Assembly: GCF_900115125.1 (NCBI RefSeq)
Contig: NZ_FOVJ01000011.1
Location: 1 to 54,264, forward strand
Origin: Nitrosospira briensis
GTDB lineage: Bacteria; Pseudomonadota; Gammaproteobacteria; Burkholderiales; Nitrosomonadaceae
Direction: 5' to 3'
Length of the DNA: 54,264 nucleotides
Below the pieces are notes generated by a model. That model made no database searches and was not told the DNA's origin. It worked only from the letters and a program-made list of their open reading frames with translations. The translations under genes were made by a program, and so were the position numbers. Shown one piece after another: positions 29,756-40,943 of this stretch; position 1 is the first letter of the stretch; each line of letters begins with the position of its first letter.

Positions 29756-31168
29756 ATGCCAATTGATATCAACGCCATAATTGCCGAGACTCGTGGGAAA
29801 AACTTCGAGCTTTACGAAAACCATGTGAACCCGGTCTTCGTGAAGGTGCTGCGCACGCTTGGCTTCAACCGCACATGGGTGAAGGGCGAAGGGCCCTACC
29901 TTTGGGATGAGGCTGGCACCCGGTATCTTGATTTTCTTACCAACTGGGGTGTATTCAACTTCGGCCGTCGTCACCCAGCGATTCGACAGGCCTTGCAGCA
30001 GGTGCTGGACTCCGATTTTCCTGGATGGGTTGGTTTTGACGCCCCGCCGCTCGCAGCCGCCCTGGCTCATGAACTGGTGAAGCGGATGTCGCCTGGCCTC
30101 GACACCGTATATTTCAGTAATTCAGGAACCGAAGCTATCGAAGCGGCTATAAAATTTGCCCGCGGATACACAGGGCGCCCGTGTACCGCTCACCTTGCCA
30201 AGGCTTTCCACGGTCTCACCATGGGGGCGTTATCCCTGAATGGAGAAGCAAGTTTCCGAAGGGGCTTCGAACCCATGCTCCCCGGTAGCTCGGAAGTGAA
30301 ACTGGGTGATCTGGCGGGCCTGGAGGCGCGTCTTGTCCAGGGCGATGTCGCTGCCTTTGTCTTTGAGCCAATCCAGGGCAAGGGGGTTAACATTGCCAGC
30401 AGCGAATATCTCCTGGGTGCGCAGCATCTATGCCGGAAATACGGCACACTGATGATTTGCGATGAGGTTCAATCAGGTATGGGGCGAACCGGACGCTTTC
30501 TCGCGAGCCAGTGGATCGAGGACCTGCAGCCCGACATCATCTGTCTCTCGAAAGCGCTCTCCGGGGGCTATATTCCGGTAGGCGCGACCATTACGCGTCG
30601 TGCAATTTACGACAGCGTTTACGATAGCATGCATCGTGCAATTGTTCATGCTTCCACTTTTGGTATGGGGAACATGGCGATGGCTGCGGGGTTGGCTTCC
30701 TTGAGTGTTCTGGACGATGAAAAGCTCATGGAACGCGCCATGGAACTCGGAGCGCGCTTTCGCAACGGTATCGAGGCCATGGTGCCGCGCTTCGAGTTTC
30801 TGAAGGGGGTGCGCCAGCGGGGGTTGATGATTGCCATTGAGTTTGGGCAGCCGGAATCGATGTCTCTTAGAGCCGCTTGGGCTATGGTCAACAAGATGGA
30901 TGAAAACCTTTTTGCTCAGGCAATCGTTCTCCCCCTTCTGGATGATCATCACATTCTTACCCAGGTAGCGGGCCACGCCATGCCTATCGTGAAAATTCTT
31001 CCGCCGTTGAACATCACGGAATCCGATGTGGATTGGTTCCTGGATGCGCTGGAAGATGTGATGATAAAACTGCACAAGTTTCCCGGACCCGCTTGGGAAG
31101 TATTGAAGAAGCTGGGCAATCACGCACTTACCGCCAAACGCCGGGAGGTACGCGCAGCCTCCAGTTGA
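29756..31168 (+). CDS. Class III PLP-dependent aminotransferase
   Basis: A 470-residue fold type I enzyme. Class III features are NSGTEAIEAAIKFAR (from residue 122), the glycine-rich FHGLTMGALSLNG, ICDEVQSGMGRTG with Asp236 for the PLP nitrogen, and SKALSGGYIPVGA with the Schiff-base Lys266. The N-terminal ETRGKNFELYENHVNPVFVK extension resembles the aspartate/ornithine-type enzymes that include HpnO of aminohopanoid synthesis; that link is recalled, not tested, so substrate and pathway stay open. It lies 78 bp after rpoC on the same strand and 477 bp before rpsL. The Shine-Dalgarno is weak. Read-through from rpoBC is possible. Confidence 0.88.
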   Translation: MPIDINAIIAETRGKNFELYENHVNPVFVKVLRTLGFNRTWVKGEGPYLWDEAGTRYLDFLTNWGVFNFGRRHPAIRQALQQVLDSDFPGWVGFDAPPLAAALAHELVKRMSPGLDTVYFSNSGTEAIEAAIKFARGYTGRPCTAHLAKAFHGLTMGALSLNGEASFRRGFEPMLPGSSEVKLGDLAGLEARLVQGDVAAFVFEPIQGKGVNIASSEYLLGAQHLCRKYGTLMICDEVQSGMGRTGRFLASQWIEDLQPDIICLSKALSGGYIPVGATITRRAIYDSVYDSMHRAIVHASTFGMGNMAMAAGLASLSVLDDEKLMERAMELGARFRNGIEAMVPRFEFLKGVRQRGLMIAIEFGQPESMSLRAAWAMVNKMDENLFAQAIVLPLLDDHHILTQVAGHAMPIVKILPPLNITESDVDWFLDALEDVMIKLHKFPGPAWEVLKKLGNHALTAKRREVRAASS

Positions 31169-31645
31169 CGTGCCACGCGCAAGGGAACGGTTTCACTGGC
31201 CTCGAAACTGACGGGAATCATGAACAGAACCCGCTTTTCCGTCCGTGTCGAATTGTTAACCGGGCTCCACCGGGGTGTACAATCGGATCCCTCGGTACGT
31301 CTGCTCATAAAGCGGAACGAATCGAGTACTTTGATTGCTGAGGCTTGATCGGTAACTTCATCAGGGATGCATTGTCCCGTCAGAGCTTTTTTTCATGGGC
31401 TTTTCCCGGTCCCGCTTTGGACGGACGGCGCAAGAAAGACTTATCGACGTTCGCGGAATCTGCGGGGGAATGGTTTTTCACGCAAATTCCAAAAAGACTT
31501 TAGCTTGACACCAAAGGATAAACCCCATAGAATTCGCAGTTTTTTAGCCGCCCTTGGTCAGATTATTGGCGCGATAAAAATCGAATCTTCATAATTGGCA
31601 GCGCGGCGGGTATATCGTCACCTCCGGGTTTTTTAGGAAATAAAA
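31169..31645 (+). promoter_or_regulatory. Intergenic region before rpsL
   Basis: No gene was recognised in these 477 bp. The region contains a T-run at 31387-31393 after a short GGGA / TCCC stem (possible weak terminator for the aminotransferase), a second possible promoter (TTGTTA near 31253 and TACAAT at 31278-31283, spacing 19), and the near-consensus promoter at 31505-31533. Confidence 0.5.
31505..31533 (+). promoter_or_regulatory. str operon promoter
   Basis: TTGACA and TAGAAT are separated by exactly 17 bp: a perfect -35 and a five-of-six -10. Transcription should begin near 31540, giving an rpsL leader of about 105 nt. It isolates the str operon from rpoBC and the aminotransferase. 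Confidence 0.8.
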
Positions 31646-32023
31646 ATGCCGACAATCAGTCAGTTAGTACGCAAGCCTCGCGCGGCGCGACGTTTAAAGA
31701 GCAAGGTCCCGGCGTTGGGAAACAGTCCCCAGAAACGGGGAGTTTGTACCCGAGTCTATACCACCACGCCAAAGAAACCGAACTCGGCTTTACGAAAAGT
31801 GGCGCGGGTTCGTTTGACGAATGGTTTTGAAGTGTCCAGTTATATAGGGGGCGAGGGGCACAATCTGCAGGAGCACTCGGTCGTCCTGATTCGCGGCGGT
31901 CGGGTGAAAGATTTGCCAGGCGTTCGCTACCATACCGTGCGGGGTAGTCTCGATACAGCAGGCGTAAAAGATCGTAAGCAGAGCCGTTCAAAATATGGTG
32001 CCAAAAAGCCGAAGTCGGCTTAA
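31646..32023 (+). CDS. rpsL: 30S ribosomal protein S12
   Basis: A 125-residue decoding-centre protein. It shows [26 protein letters not shown] (the Lys region altered in streptomycin resistance is wild type) and [17 protein letters not shown]. First gene of the str operon, followed by rpsG after 93 bp. Confidence 0.98.
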   Translation: MPTISQLVRKPRAARRLKSKVPALGNSPQKRGVCTRVYTTTPKKPNSALRKVARVRLTNGFEVSSYIGGEGHNLQEHSVVLIRGGRVKDLPGVRYHTVRGSLDTAGVKDRKQSRSKYGAKKPKSA

Positions 32024-32095
32024 GAACGTTTGATATTGTCAAACCGAATAAATCAAATCAAAAATTTTATCACTTAAGCTGAATAAATAAGCTGA

Positions 32096-32587
<492 letters not shown>

Positions 32588-32711
32588 TTGCCATATGCCA
32601 TAAGGACGAGGTGGTAATCCGGTTCATGGCTGAACCGTTCCCGAAGGAATGCTTTCCTGTTCGTCCAGGCTTTTAGCTCCCGATTGTAAAAATTTTTAAG
32701 GTCTGAGGACT

Positions 32712-34802
32712 GTGTCAAGAAAAACACCCATAGAACGTTACCGGAACATCGGCGTAATGGCGCATATCGATGCTGGTAAGACCACGACCACTGAGCGCAT
32801 CCTGTTTTATACCGGCGTATCGCACAAGCTTGGCGAGGTACATGACGGTGCGGCTACAATGGATTGGATGGAGCAGGAGCAGGAGCGTGGCATCACCATC
32901 ACTTCTGCCGCTACCACGTGCTTTTGGAAAGGGATGGAACATAATTATCCCGACCATCGAATCAATATTATTGATACTCCGGGTCACGTCGACTTTACTA
33001 TTGAGGTAGAGCGGTCGCTGCGTGTTCTTGACGGCGCCTGTACGGTGTTTTGCGCGGTTGGCGGAGTGCAGCCCCAAACCGAAACAGTATGGCGGCAGGC
33101 CAACAAATACAAGGTTCCGCGCCTGGCTTTCGTAAACAAAATGGATCGTGCCGGCGCCAATTTCATGCGCGTTTATGAGCAGATCCAGTCTCGCCTGAAA
33201 GCGCACCCGGTGCCCGTACAGTTGCCGATCGGTGCCGAGGACAAGTTCGAGGGCGTCGTCGACCTGATTAAAATGAAGGCTATCTACTGGGATGAAGTCA
33301 GCCAGGGAACGAAGTTTGAAGAGCGTGATATTCCAGCCAGCTTGCTGGAAAACGCCAAGGTATGGCGCGAGAAAATGGTTGAAACCGCAGCCGAAGCAAA
33401 TGAAGAGCTGATGAACAAGTACCTTGAGGAAGGGGAATTGTCCGCAACCGACATAAAGCGCGGGTTGCGTATCCGTACCATTGCCAACGAGATCGTGCCC
33501 ATGCTCTGCGGTTCTGCATTCAAGAATAAGGGAGTGCAGGCAATGCTGGACGCCGTGCTGGATTACTTGCCTTCGCCAGTGGACATTGAGGCGATCAATG
33601 GCGAGAAGGAAAATGGCGAACACGCGGAGCGGCATGCAAAAGACGAGGAGCCGTTCGCCGGTCTGGCGTTCAAGATCGCGACTGACCCCTACGTTGGCCA
33701 ACTGATTTTTTTCCGTGTTTATTCCGGTGTTGTGACCTCGGGCGATACCGTATATAACCCGATCAAGGGGCGGAAAGAGCGGATTGGAAGATTGTTGCAA
33801 ATGCATGCCAATCAGCGCGAGGAAATCAAGGAAGTTCGCGCTGGAGACATAGCGGCGGCGGTGGGACTGAAGGAAGCAGTTACGGGCGACACATTATGCG
33901 ACCCAGGTAACGTCATCACCTTGGAGCGCATGATATTTCCCGAGCCGGTGATTCATGTTGCCGTAGAGCCCAAGACCAAGGTTGATCAGGAAAAGATGGG
34001 TATCGCATTGAATCGTCTCGCGCAGGAAGATCCGTCTTTCCGGGTTCGTACCGACGAGGAATCAGGGCAGACCATCATATCCGGTATGGGCGAACTGCAT
34101 CTCGAAATTATTGTAGATCGCATGAAGCGGGAATTTGGCGTGGATGCCAACGTCGGTGCGCCACAAGTGGCTTATCGCGAGGCGATCAAGAAACCGGTCG
34201 AGATTGAAGGCAAGTTCATCAAGCAGTCCGGCGGCCGTGGTCAGTATGGCCATGTCTGGCTCAAAATGGAGCCACACGAGGCGGGTAAAGGGTTCGAGTT
34301 CGTTGATGCGATCAAGGGCGGAACGGTGCCGCGCGAATACATCCCGGCTGTGGAAAAAGGTCTCCAGGAAACCCTTCCGAACGGTGTGCTGGCCGGCTTC
34401 CCCGTAGTGGACGTCAAAGTCACGTTGTTCGACGGTTCCTACCACGACGTCGATTCGAATGAGAATGCCTTCAAGATGGCTGCCTCCATCGCGTTCAAGG
34501 ATGGTATGCGCAAGGCCAGCCCGGTGCTATTGGAACCGATGATGTCAGTGGAAGTGGAAACTCCGGCGGATTTCATGGGTAACGTGGTGGGCGATCTGTC
34601 GTCCCGCCGAGGCATGATTCAGGGCATGGATGATTTGCCCGGCCTCAAGGTGATACGCGCGGAAGTTCCATTGGCGGAAATGTTTGGCTATTCCACTTCG
34701 TTAAGGTCCGCGACGCAGGGGCGTGCGACTTATACCATGGAATTCAAGCAATATGCGGAAGCCCCGAAAAATGTAGCCGAAGCAATCATTAATAAGAAAT
34801 AA
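32712..34802 (+). CDS. fusA: Elongation factor G
   Basis: A 696-residue translocation GTPase. G1 is [16 protein letters not shown]3 is DTPGHVDF, G4 is NKMDR; domains II-V follow, ending with the [20 protein letters not shown] stretch. GTG start at 32712. It lies between rpsG (124 bp) and the second tuf (23 bp), the classical str order. Confidence 0.98.
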   Translation: MSRKTPIERYRNIGVMAHIDAGKTTTTERILFYTGVSHKLGEVHDGAATMDWMEQEQERGITITSAATTCFWKGMEHNYPDHRINIIDTPGHVDFTIEVERSLRVLDGACTVFCAVGGVQPQTETVWRQANKYKVPRLAFVNKMDRAGANFMRVYEQIQSRLKAHPVPVQLPIGAEDKFEGVVDLIKMKAIYWDEVSQGTKFEERDIPASLLENAKVWREKMVETAAEANEELMNKYLEEGELSATDIKRGLRIRTIANEIVPMLCGSAFKNKGVQAMLDAVLDYLPSPVDIEAINGEKENGEHAERHAKDEEPFAGLAFKIATDPYVGQLIFFRVYSGVVTSGDTVYNPIKGRKERIGRLLQMHANQREEIKEVRAGDIAAAVGLKEAVTGDTLCDPGNVITLERMIFPEPVIHVAVEPKTKVDQEKMGIALNRLAQEDPSFRVRTDEESGQTIISGMGELHLEIIVDRMKREFGVDANVGAPQVAYREAIKKPVEIEGKFIKQSGGRGQYGHVWLKMEPHEAGKGFEFVDAIKGGTVPREYIPAVEKGLQETLPNGVLAGFPVVDVKVTLFDGSYHDVDSNENAFKMAASIAFKDGMRKASPVLLEPMMSVEVETPADFMGNVVGDLSSRRGMIQGMDDLPGLKVIRAEVPLAEMFGYSTSLRSATQGRATYTMEFKQYAEAPKNVAEAIINKK

Positions 34803-34817
34803 CCGTCATCAAGTAAA

Positions 34818-36003
34818 GGACCATCATGGCAAAGAGTAAATTTGAGCGGACGAAGCCTCACGTGAACGTTGGGACGATAGGTCATGTGGATCATGGCAAG
34901 ACCACATTGACGGCGGCGATCACGATGGTATTGGCGAAGAAGTTTGGAGGCGAGGCGAAGAGTTACGCGCAGATTGACTCGGCGCCGGAAGAGAAGGCGC
35001 GGGGCATCACGATCAACACCTCCCATGTTGAATATGAGACGACGAAGCGGCACTACGCGCATGTCGACTGCCCGGGACACGCCGACTACGTCAAGAACAT
35101 GATAACGGGCGCGGCGCAAATGGACGGGGCGATACTGGTGGTATCGTCTGCTGACGGGCCGATGCCGCAGACGCGCGAACACATCCTTCTTGCACGGCAG
35201 GTGGGCGTGCCCTACATCATCGTCTACATGAACAAGGCGGACATGGTAGATGATGCCGAACTGCTGGAACTGGTGGAAATGGAAGTGCGCGAGCTGCTCT
35301 CCAAATACAATTTTCCGGGGGACGACACTCCGATCGTCATCGGATCGGCGCTGAAGGCGCTGGAAGGCGACCAGAGCGACATAGGCGAGCCGTCCATTTA
35401 CAAACTGGCGGATGCGCTGGACAGCTACATACCGGAGCCGGTTCGCGCCGTGGACGGCAGCTTCCTGATGCCGGTGGAAGACGTCTTCTCCATATCCGGG
35501 CGCGGCACGGTGGTAACGGGCCGGGTGGAACGGGGCATCGTCAAAGTAGGCGAGGAAATCGAGATAGTCGGATTGAAGCCCACCATCAAGACTGTCTGTA
35601 CCGGCGTGGAGATGTTCAGGAAACTGCTGGACCAGGGACAGGCTGGCGACAACGTGGGCGTATTGCTGCGCGGCACCAAGCGCGAGGAAGTCGAGCGCGG
35701 GCAGGTCCTGTCCAAGCCGGGCAGCATCACCCCGCATACCAAGTTTGCCGCCGAGATATACGTTCTGAGCAAGGAAGAAGGCGGGCGTCATACACCTTTT
35801 TTCCAGGGCTACCGTCCCCAGTTCTACTTCCGCACCACTGACGTGACGGGTGCGATTGAACTGCCGGCGGGTACCGAGATGGTGATGCCGGGCGACAATG
35901 TGTCGGTGACGGTAAACCTCATTGCGCCGATCGCGATGGAAGAAGGTCTGCGTTTTGCCATTCGCGAGGGCGGCAGAACCGTTGGCGCAGGCGTGGTGGC
36001 AAA
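34818..36003 (+). repeat. tuf repeat, copy 2
   Basis: The partner of 16120-17305, apparently identical across 1186 bp at 18.7 kb distance in the same orientation. Recombination between the two direct copies could delete or duplicate the rpoBC block. Confidence 0.85.
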
Positions 36004-36016
36004 AATTATAGAGTAA
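34826..36016 (+). CDS. tuf: Elongation factor Tu (copy 2)
   Basis: A 396-residue protein, identical to the product of 16128-17318 except Ile for Val three residues before the end (VAKIIE). All GTPase motifs are intact ([20 protein letters not shown]). It follows fusA by 23 bp with an AAAGGA Shine-Dalgarno and precedes rpsJ, so it belongs to the str operon. Confidence 0.98.
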   Translation: MAKSKFERTKPHVNVGTIGHVDHGKTTLTAAITMVLAKKFGGEAKSYAQIDSAPEEKARGITINTSHVEYETTKRHYAHVDCPGHADYVKNMITGAAQMDGAILVVSSADGPMPQTREHILLARQVGVPYIIVYMNKADMVDDAELLELVEMEVRELLSKYNFPGDDTPIVIGSALKALEGDQSDIGEPSIYKLADALDSYIPEPVRAVDGSFLMPVEDVFSISGRGTVVTGRVERGIVKVGEEIEIVGLKPTIKTVCTGVEMFRKLLDQGQAGDNVGVLLRGTKREEVERGQVLSKPGSITPHTKFAAEIYVLSKEEGGRHTPFFQGYRPQFYFRTTDVTGAIELPAGTEMVMPGDNVSVTVNLIAPIAMEEGLRFAIREGGRTVGAGVVAKIIE

Positions 36017-36105
36017 CAACAGGATCAAGGATAGGATTTAAGATTCGTACCAGGCAGCATTGAATCGTCAATTCGGAATCCGAATCCTCAACCTGAGGTT
36101 TGATT

Positions 36106-36414
36106 ATGCAAAGCCAGAAAATTCGTATTCGCCTGAAGGCGTTTGATTACCGGTTGATAGACAAATCAGCGATGGAGATCGTTGAAACTGCGAAACGTAC
36201 CGGCGCTGTGGTCAAAGGTCCGGTTCCTTTGCCGACTCGCATTGAGCGCTTCGACGTACTGCGGTCTCCCCATGTTAACAAGACTTCACGCGACCAGTTC
36301 GAGATTCGCACTCATCTGCGCCTTATGGACATCATGGATCCCACCGATAAGACCGTCGATGCCCTGATGAAGCTGGACCTCCCAGCCGGCGTGGATGTGG
36401 AAATAAAGTTGTGA
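36106..36414 (+). CDS. rpsJ: 30S ribosomal protein S10
   Basis: A 102-residue head protein that also forms the antitermination complex with NusB. Features are [35 protein letters not shown] and the conserved ending [13 protein letters not shown] start at ATG 36106 (MQSQKIRI); a TTG two codons upstream is in frame but unneeded. First gene of the S10 operon. Confidence 0.96.
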   Translation: MQSQKIRIRLKAFDYRLIDKSAMEIVETAKRTGAVVKGPVPLPTRIERFDVLRSPHVNKTSRDQFEIRTHLRLMDIMDPTDKTVDALMKLDLPAGVDVEIKL

Positions 36415-36432
36415 GTTTTTAAACCGATCTTC

Positions 36433-36457
36433 AGTTATTCGTCTACTACGAATAACT
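36433..36457 (+). other. Hairpin between rpsJ and rplC
   Basis: AGTTATTCG / CGAATAACT form a perfect 9-bp stem with the loop TCTACTA. It is 18 nt after the rpsJ stop codon and has no T-run behind it, so it is a likely leader or processing structure. Confidence 0.5.
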
Positions 36458-36506
36458 TGGACTCCTGATTCAATCGGATTTACATCGCCGGTCAATTGTA
36501 ATCGGC

Positions 36507-36522
36507 ACCTTTTTAAAAAGGT
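36507..36522 (+). promoter_or_regulatory. Palindrome sequestering the rplC ribosome-binding site
   Basis: ACCTTTTTAAAAAGGT is a perfect 16-bp palindrome ending seven bases before the rplC ATG, and its right arm AAAAGG is the Shine-Dalgarno sequence. As RNA it can fold with a UUAA loop and six pairs, hiding the site. The stem is AU-rich and weak, so it could respond to temperature or to a protein. Confidence 0.5.
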
Positions 36523-36529
36523 AATTAAA

Positions 36530-37234
36530 ATGAGTTTAGGACTCGTCGGCCGCAAGGTTGGCATGACCCGTATTTTCACCGACGATGGCGACAGCCAGCC
36601 GGTCACGGTGCTGGACGTGTCTAACAATCGTGTCACCCAGATTAAAACTCCCGCCACAGACGGGTATTCCGCGGTCCAGGTCACTTTCGGCAAACGTCGC
36701 CCCATTCGCGTCAACAAACCTTCGGCAGGGCACTTTGCTAAGGCTGCAGTGGAAGCCGGTCATGTGCTCAAGGAATTTCGGGTGAAGGGGGAGGTAATCA
36801 ATAACCTCAAGCTAGGTGCGGTAATAGGATCTGAAATATTTCAGGCAGGGCAGAAAGTTGATGTAACCGGTATTTCCATTGGGAAAGGTTACGCCGGCGT
36901 GATCAAACGTCATGGTTTTTCCTCAAATCGTGCCAGTCATGGTAATTCGCGTTCCCACAATGTTCCGGGCTCGATAGGGATGGCGCAGGATCCGGGTCGC
37001 GTATTCCCGGGAAAACGCATGACGGGACATCTTGGAAGCGTGCAACGCACCACCCAGAATCTTGAAGTGCTCCGGGTAGATGGAGAGCGCGGCCTGTTAC
37101 TCATCAAGGGTGCGATTCCCGGGTCAAGAGGTGGAGACGTGGTGGTGCATCCAAGCGTGAAGATCAGCAGGATAGGTGCAAAGCCAGCTATCAAGACGGC
37201 CGCGAAAAGCGCCACAAAATCCGGTAAGAGGTAG
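36530..37234 (+). CDS. rplC: 50S ribosomal protein L3
   Basis: A 234-residue early-assembly protein. It begins [20 protein letters not shown] and has the methylated-Gln region [21 protein letters not shown] Lys/Ala-rich C-terminal tail of about 20 residues ([17 protein letters not shown]) makes it longer than the roughly 210 residues usual in the family. Its Shine-Dalgarno lies in a palindrome. Confidence 0.97.
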   Translation: MSLGLVGRKVGMTRIFTDDGDSQPVTVLDVSNNRVTQIKTPATDGYSAVQVTFGKRRPIRVNKPSAGHFAKAAVEAGHVLKEFRVKGEVINNLKLGAVIGSEIFQAGQKVDVTGISIGKGYAGVIKRHGFSSNRASHGNSRSHNVPGSIGMAQDPGRVFPGKRMTGHLGSVQRTTQNLEVLRVDGERGLLLIKGAIPGSRGGDVVVHPSVKISRIGAKPAIKTAAKSATKSGKR

Positions 37235-37242
37235 GGTGGATA

Positions 37243-37863
37243 ATGGAACTTAAACTCATCGATGATAACGGCCAGTCAGCAACCAGTGTTGCGGCGTCCG
37301 ATGTTCTGTTTGGCCGCGAGTATAATGAATCGCTGGTACACCAGGTCGTGACTGCTTATCTTGCCAATGCCCGTAGCGCTAATCGAGCCCAAAAGGGACG
37401 TTCCGATGTCGCGAAATCCACCCGCAAGCCCTGGCGGCAGAAGGGTACCGGCCGCGCGCGCGCCGGGATGGCCTCCAGTCCCTTGTGGCGTGGCGGAGGC
37501 AAAATCTTTCCCAATAGTCCCTTGGAGAATTTCAGCCATAAGGTCAATCGGAAAATGTATCGAGCGGGTCTCGGTGCCATCCTGTCTCAACTTGCGCGTG
37601 AAAACCGCGTGTCGGTGGTAGAGAATTTTGTTATGGATACGCCCAAGACCAAGGTGCTGGCTGATAAATTGAAGAATATGGGATTGGACGAGGTCATGAT
37701 TATTACTGACCAAATGGATGAGAATCTCTATTTATCATCGCGGAACTTGCCGCGTGTGAAAATAGTGGAAGCGGGCCATGCTGATCCGGTCAGTCTTATG
37801 CGTTTTTCGAGCGTACTGATAACACGTGGTGCGTTGACCAAAATGGAGGAGATGCTTGCATGA
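37243..37863 (+). CDS. rplD: 50S ribosomal protein L4
   Basis: A 206-residue protein of the exit tunnel. The tunnel loop shows [20 protein letters not shown] and [10 protein letters not shown]. In enterobacteria L4 represses the S10 operon by binding its leader. Its stop overlaps the rplW start (ATGA). RBS AGGGTGG. Confidence 0.97.
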   Translation: MELKLIDDNGQSATSVAASDVLFGREYNESLVHQVVTAYLANARSANRAQKGRSDVAKSTRKPWRQKGTGRARAGMASSPLWRGGGKIFPNSPLENFSHKVNRKMYRAGLGAILSQLARENRVSVVENFVMDTPKTKVLADKLKNMGLDEVMIITDQMDENLYLSSRNLPRVKIVEAGHADPVSLMRFSSVLITRGALTKMEEMLA

Positions 37864-38195
37864 GTACGCCAACATTTAATCCGGAACGCCTGATGCAAGT
37901 AATTCTGTCGCCTCAGGTGTCAGAGAAGGCTACTTTCATAGCCGAAAAATATAACCACGTAATCTTTCGCGTGGCACAAAACGCGACGAAGCCGGAAATC
38001 AAGGCGGCTGTCGAGTTGATGTGGAAGGCCCAGAATATCGAGGTCGAAGGTGTGCAAGTAGCAAACGTCAAAGGAAAGGAAAAACGCTTTGGCCGTTTCA
38101 TGGGGCGTCGCAGCAATTGGAAGAAAGCGTATGTCAGCATCAAGGCCGGCCAGGAAATCAATTTTTCTGAAATTGCTCAAGGAGAAGTCAAGTAA
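37860..38195 (+). CDS. rplW: 50S ribosomal protein L23
   Basis: A 111-residue tunnel-exit protein and docking site for trigger factor and SRP. It begins [19 protein letters not shown] and ends with the [18 protein letters not shown] loop and tail. It overlaps rplD (ATGA) and rplB (TAATG), so translation is coupled on both sides. Confidence 0.96.
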   Translation: MSTPTFNPERLMQVILSPQVSEKATFIAEKYNHVIFRVAQNATKPEIKAAVELMWKAQNIEVEGVQVANVKGKEKRFGRFMGRRSNWKKAYVSIKAGQEINFSEIAQGEVK

Positions 38196-39028
38196 TGGCA
38201 CTGGTTAAAGTCAAACCAACTTCTCCCGGCCGTCGCTCGGTAGTCAAAGTTGTCAATCCGCAGTTGCACAAGGGCGAACCTTATGCTCGGCTGTTGGAAA
38301 AGCAAAACCACACCGCAGGTCGTAACAACAAGGGCCACATTACCACTCGTCATATGGGGGGTGGCCACAAGCAGCATTATCGAATTGTGGATTTTCGGCG
38401 CAACAAGGATGGAGTAGCCGCCAGGATTGAGCGTTTGGAATATGATCCAAATCGCAGTGCCAACCTGGCACTGCTTTGCTATAGCGATGGCGAGCGCCGC
38501 TATATTATTGCGCCGAAGGGTGTCGCGGCTGGCATGCAACTGATGAGCGGCGCGGATGCGCCCATCAAGAACGGCAACGCATTGCCGCTACGTAATATTC
38601 CGGTTGGCAGCACCATCCACTGTGTGGAAATGATGCCTGGTAAAGGTGCGCAACTGGCCCGTTCGGCAGGGACATCGGTGCAGCTCCTCGCCCGCGAAGG
38701 CGATTACGCTCAGTTGCGCCTCCGTTCGGGGGAGATCCGAAAAGTACACGTGAATTGCCGTGCCACGCTAGGTGAGGTCGGAAACGAGGAGCATAATCTC
38801 CGGTCGATTGGCAAGGCCGGCGCACAGCGATGGCGCGGTATCCGGCCCACCGTGCGCGGCGTGGTAATGAATCCCGTAGATCACCCTCATGGCGGTGGTG
38901 AAGGTAAAACCGCTGCCGGGCGCCATCCGGTCAGCCCATGGGGAACACCCGCCAAGGGGTTCCGTACGCGCGCCAACAAACGTACAGATGGTATGATCGT
39001 ACGGCGCCGTTATTCAAATAAAGGATAA
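38195..39028 (+). CDS. rplB: 50S ribosomal protein L2
   Basis: A 277-residue peptidyl-transferase-centre protein. It starts [20 protein letters not shown]; the C-terminal part carries the essential His in [15 protein letters not shown] and ends VRRRYSNKG. The AAGGAGAAG Shine-Dalgarno lies inside rplW. Confidence 0.97.
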   Translation: MALVKVKPTSPGRRSVVKVVNPQLHKGEPYARLLEKQNHTAGRNNKGHITTRHMGGGHKQHYRIVDFRRNKDGVAARIERLEYDPNRSANLALLCYSDGERRYIIAPKGVAAGMQLMSGADAPIKNGNALPLRNIPVGSTIHCVEMMPGKGAQLARSAGTSVQLLAREGDYAQLRLRSGEIRKVHVNCRATLGEVGNEEHNLRSIGKAGAQRWRGIRPTVRGVVMNPVDHPHGGGEGKTAAGRHPVSPWGTPAKGFRTRANKRTDGMIVRRRYSNKG

Positions 39029-39034
39029 TGCATC

Positions 39035-39319
39035 ATGGCACGTTCCGTAAAAAAAGGCCCCTTTGTTGACTTGCACCTGATAGCCAAGGTAGAGGCCGCG
39101 CGTGCAACCAATGACAAGCGTCCCATCAAAACCTGGTCGCGGCGCTCAACAGTTTTACCGGATTTTATTGGTTTGACTATCGCGGTGCATAACGGTAAGC
39201 AGCACGTTCCGGTATATGTTACCGAGAACATGGTCGGGCACAAGCTTGGAGAATTCTCGCATACCCGTACTTTCAAGGGACATTCAGGCGATCGGAAAGC
39301 TACGACCGCCAGGAAATAG
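39035..39319 (+). CDS. rpsS: 30S ribosomal protein S19
   Basis: A 94-residue head protein starting [14 protein letters not shown], with the conserved [20 protein letters not shown] and [14 protein letters not shown]. Six bases separate it from rplB. Confidence 0.97.
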   Translation: MARSVKKGPFVDLHLIAKVEAARATNDKRPIKTWSRRSTVLPDFIGLTIAVHNGKQHVPVYVTENMVGHKLGEFSHTRTFKGHSGDRKATTARK

Positions 39320-39331
39320 GAATACTTAATT

Positions 39332-39679
39332 ATGGAAACAACTGCTGTATTGCGCGGCGTCAGGCTATCGGAGCAGAAGGGGCGGCTCGTGGCGGATCAG
39401 ATCCGTGGATTGCCGGTTGACAGAGCGCTCAATCTGCTTGCCTTCAGCCCCAAAAAAGGCGCGGTCATCATTCGGAAGCTGCTCGAATCGGCCATCGCCA
39501 ATGCCGAGCACAATGATGGAGCGGATATAGACGAATTAAAGGTGTCGACGATATATGTCGATCGTGGACCGTCAATGATGCGTACCAGTGCGCGTGCCAA
39601 AGGCCGTGGCAATCGCATCGTCAAGCCAACCTGTCATATTCTTCTTACTGTTGGCGACAAAGCCGGCAACAAAAAATAA
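39332..39679 (+). CDS. rplV: 50S ribosomal protein L22
   Basis: A 115-residue tunnel protein. It begins [20 protein letters not shown] and contains [15 protein letters not shown] and the beta-hairpin loop with RAKGRGNRI lining the tunnel. The macrolide-sensitive loop appears normal. Confidence 0.97.
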   Translation: METTAVLRGVRLSEQKGRLVADQIRGLPVDRALNLLAFSPKKGAVIIRKLLESAIANAEHNDGADIDELKVSTIYVDRGPSMMRTSARAKGRGNRIVKPTCHILLTVGDKAGNKK

Positions 39680-39695
39680 GGACATACCGGACATT

Positions 39696-40541
39696 ATGGG
39701 ACAAAAAATAAATCCGACAGGTTTCAGGCTTTCAGTACTGAAAAACTGGTCGTCAAAGTGGTACGCCAATGGGAAAAACTTCCCGGGAATGCTGAACGAA
39801 GACATAAAGGTCCGGGAGTACCTGAAAAAGAAACTGGCGCACGCATCGGTGGGCCGGGTGGTTATCGAGCGGCCCTCGAAGAACGCGCGCATCACCATTT
39901 ACAGTTCCCGTCCAGGCGTGGTGATCGGCAAGAAAGGCGAGGACATAGAAGTTCTGCGTGGGGCGTTGCAGAAGCTCATGGGCGTCCCGGTACATGTAAA
40001 CATCGAGGAAATCCGCAAACCTGAAATTGATGCGCAACTGATCGCGGACAATATTGCGCAGCAGCTGGAAAAACGTATCATGTTTCGTCGCGCCATGAAG
40101 CGCGCAATGCAGAATGCAATGCGGCTCGGTGCGCAGGGCATCAAAATCATGAGTGCTGGCCGCCTGAACGGCATTGAAATCGCGCGTACCGAGTGGTATC
40201 GGGAAGGCCGCGTGCCACTTCACACTTTGCGTGCTGACCTTGATTATGGTACTTCCGAAGCCAAGACTACCTACGGTGTAATTGGAATTAAAGTATGGGT
40301 ATTCAAGGGTGAAGTACTAGGTCGAAATGAGCAGACAGGGGCGCCAGCATCAGCAACGCAAGTACCAGCCCCCGCAGGTGAGCCCGAAGGCCGGCGTCCA
40401 GCCAGAAAAGCACCTGGAAGAGCCGATAGCAGGACTGAAGCGAAAGCCAGAAGGCCGGACAGCGCGGTCGAGGACACCTCCCTCAAACCTGCAACGACAA
40501 AGACAGTAAAGCCAGGAGCTAAAGATGCAGCAACCAGCTAG
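39696..40541 (+). CDS. rpsC: 30S ribosomal protein S3 with extended tail
   Basis: A 281-residue mRNA-entry protein. The N-terminal and KH domains are standard: [40 protein letters not shown]. After VWVFKGEVL (about 210) a tail of some 70 residues rich in Pro, Ala, Arg and Lys follows, longer than in Escherichia coli (233 in total). I start at ATG 39696 (MGQKINP); the frame is open far upstream inside rplV. It overlaps rplP by 17 nt. Confidence 0.96.
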   Translation: MGQKINPTGFRLSVLKNWSSKWYANGKNFPGMLNEDIKVREYLKKKLAHASVGRVVIERPSKNARITIYSSRPGVVIGKKGEDIEVLRGALQKLMGVPVHVNIEEIRKPEIDAQLIADNIAQQLEKRIMFRRAMKRAMQNAMRLGAQGIKIMSAGRLNGIEIARTEWYREGRVPLHTLRADLDYGTSEAKTTYGVIGIKVWVFKGEVLGRNEQTGAPASATQVPAPAGEPEGRRPARKAPGRADSRTEAKARRPDSAVEDTSLKPATTKTVKPGAKDAATS

Positions 40542-40941
40542 AACCAAGTACCGCAAACAGCAAAAAGGGCGCAATACCGGTGTTGCCACTCGTGGCGCCA
40601 AGGTCAGCTTTGGCGAGTATGGGCTCAAGGCGATTGGTCGCGGCCGGTTAACAGCCCGGCAGATCGAGGCCGCGCGGCGTGCCATGACGCGGCATATAAA
40701 GCGCGGTGGCCGCATCTGGATTCGTATTTTTCCGGATAAACCGATTTCCCATAAGCCGGCAGAGGTACGGATGGGCAATGGCAAGGGAAATCCTGAATAC
40801 TTCGTTGCGGAAATTCAGCCGGGCAAGATGCTGTACGAAATGGACGGGGTCGATGAAGTGCTGGCAAGGCAAGCGTTTCGCCTGGCGGCTGCTAAGCTGC
40901 CGATCCTGACTACGTTTGTTGTAAGACAAGTAGGCGGTTAA
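40525..40941 (+). CDS. rplP: 50S ribosomal protein L16
   Basis: A 138-residue A-site protein starting [17 protein letters not shown], with the conserved [20 protein letters not shown] and [20 protein letters not shown]. It starts 17 nt before the end of rpsC in another frame, with AGGAG inside the rpsC tail. Confidence 0.97.
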   Translation: MQQPARTKYRKQQKGRNTGVATRGAKVSFGEYGLKAIGRGRLTARQIEAARRAMTRHIKRGGRIWIRIFPDKPISHKPAEVRMGNGKGNPEYFVAEIQPGKMLYEMDGVDEVLARQAFRLAAAKLPILTTFVVRQVGG

Positions 40942-40943
40942 TC

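Noticed and set aside
31367-31594. 75-codon frame in the gap before rpsL
   Set aside because: It spans the near-consensus str promoter, has no Shine-Dalgarno sequence and shows no family features.
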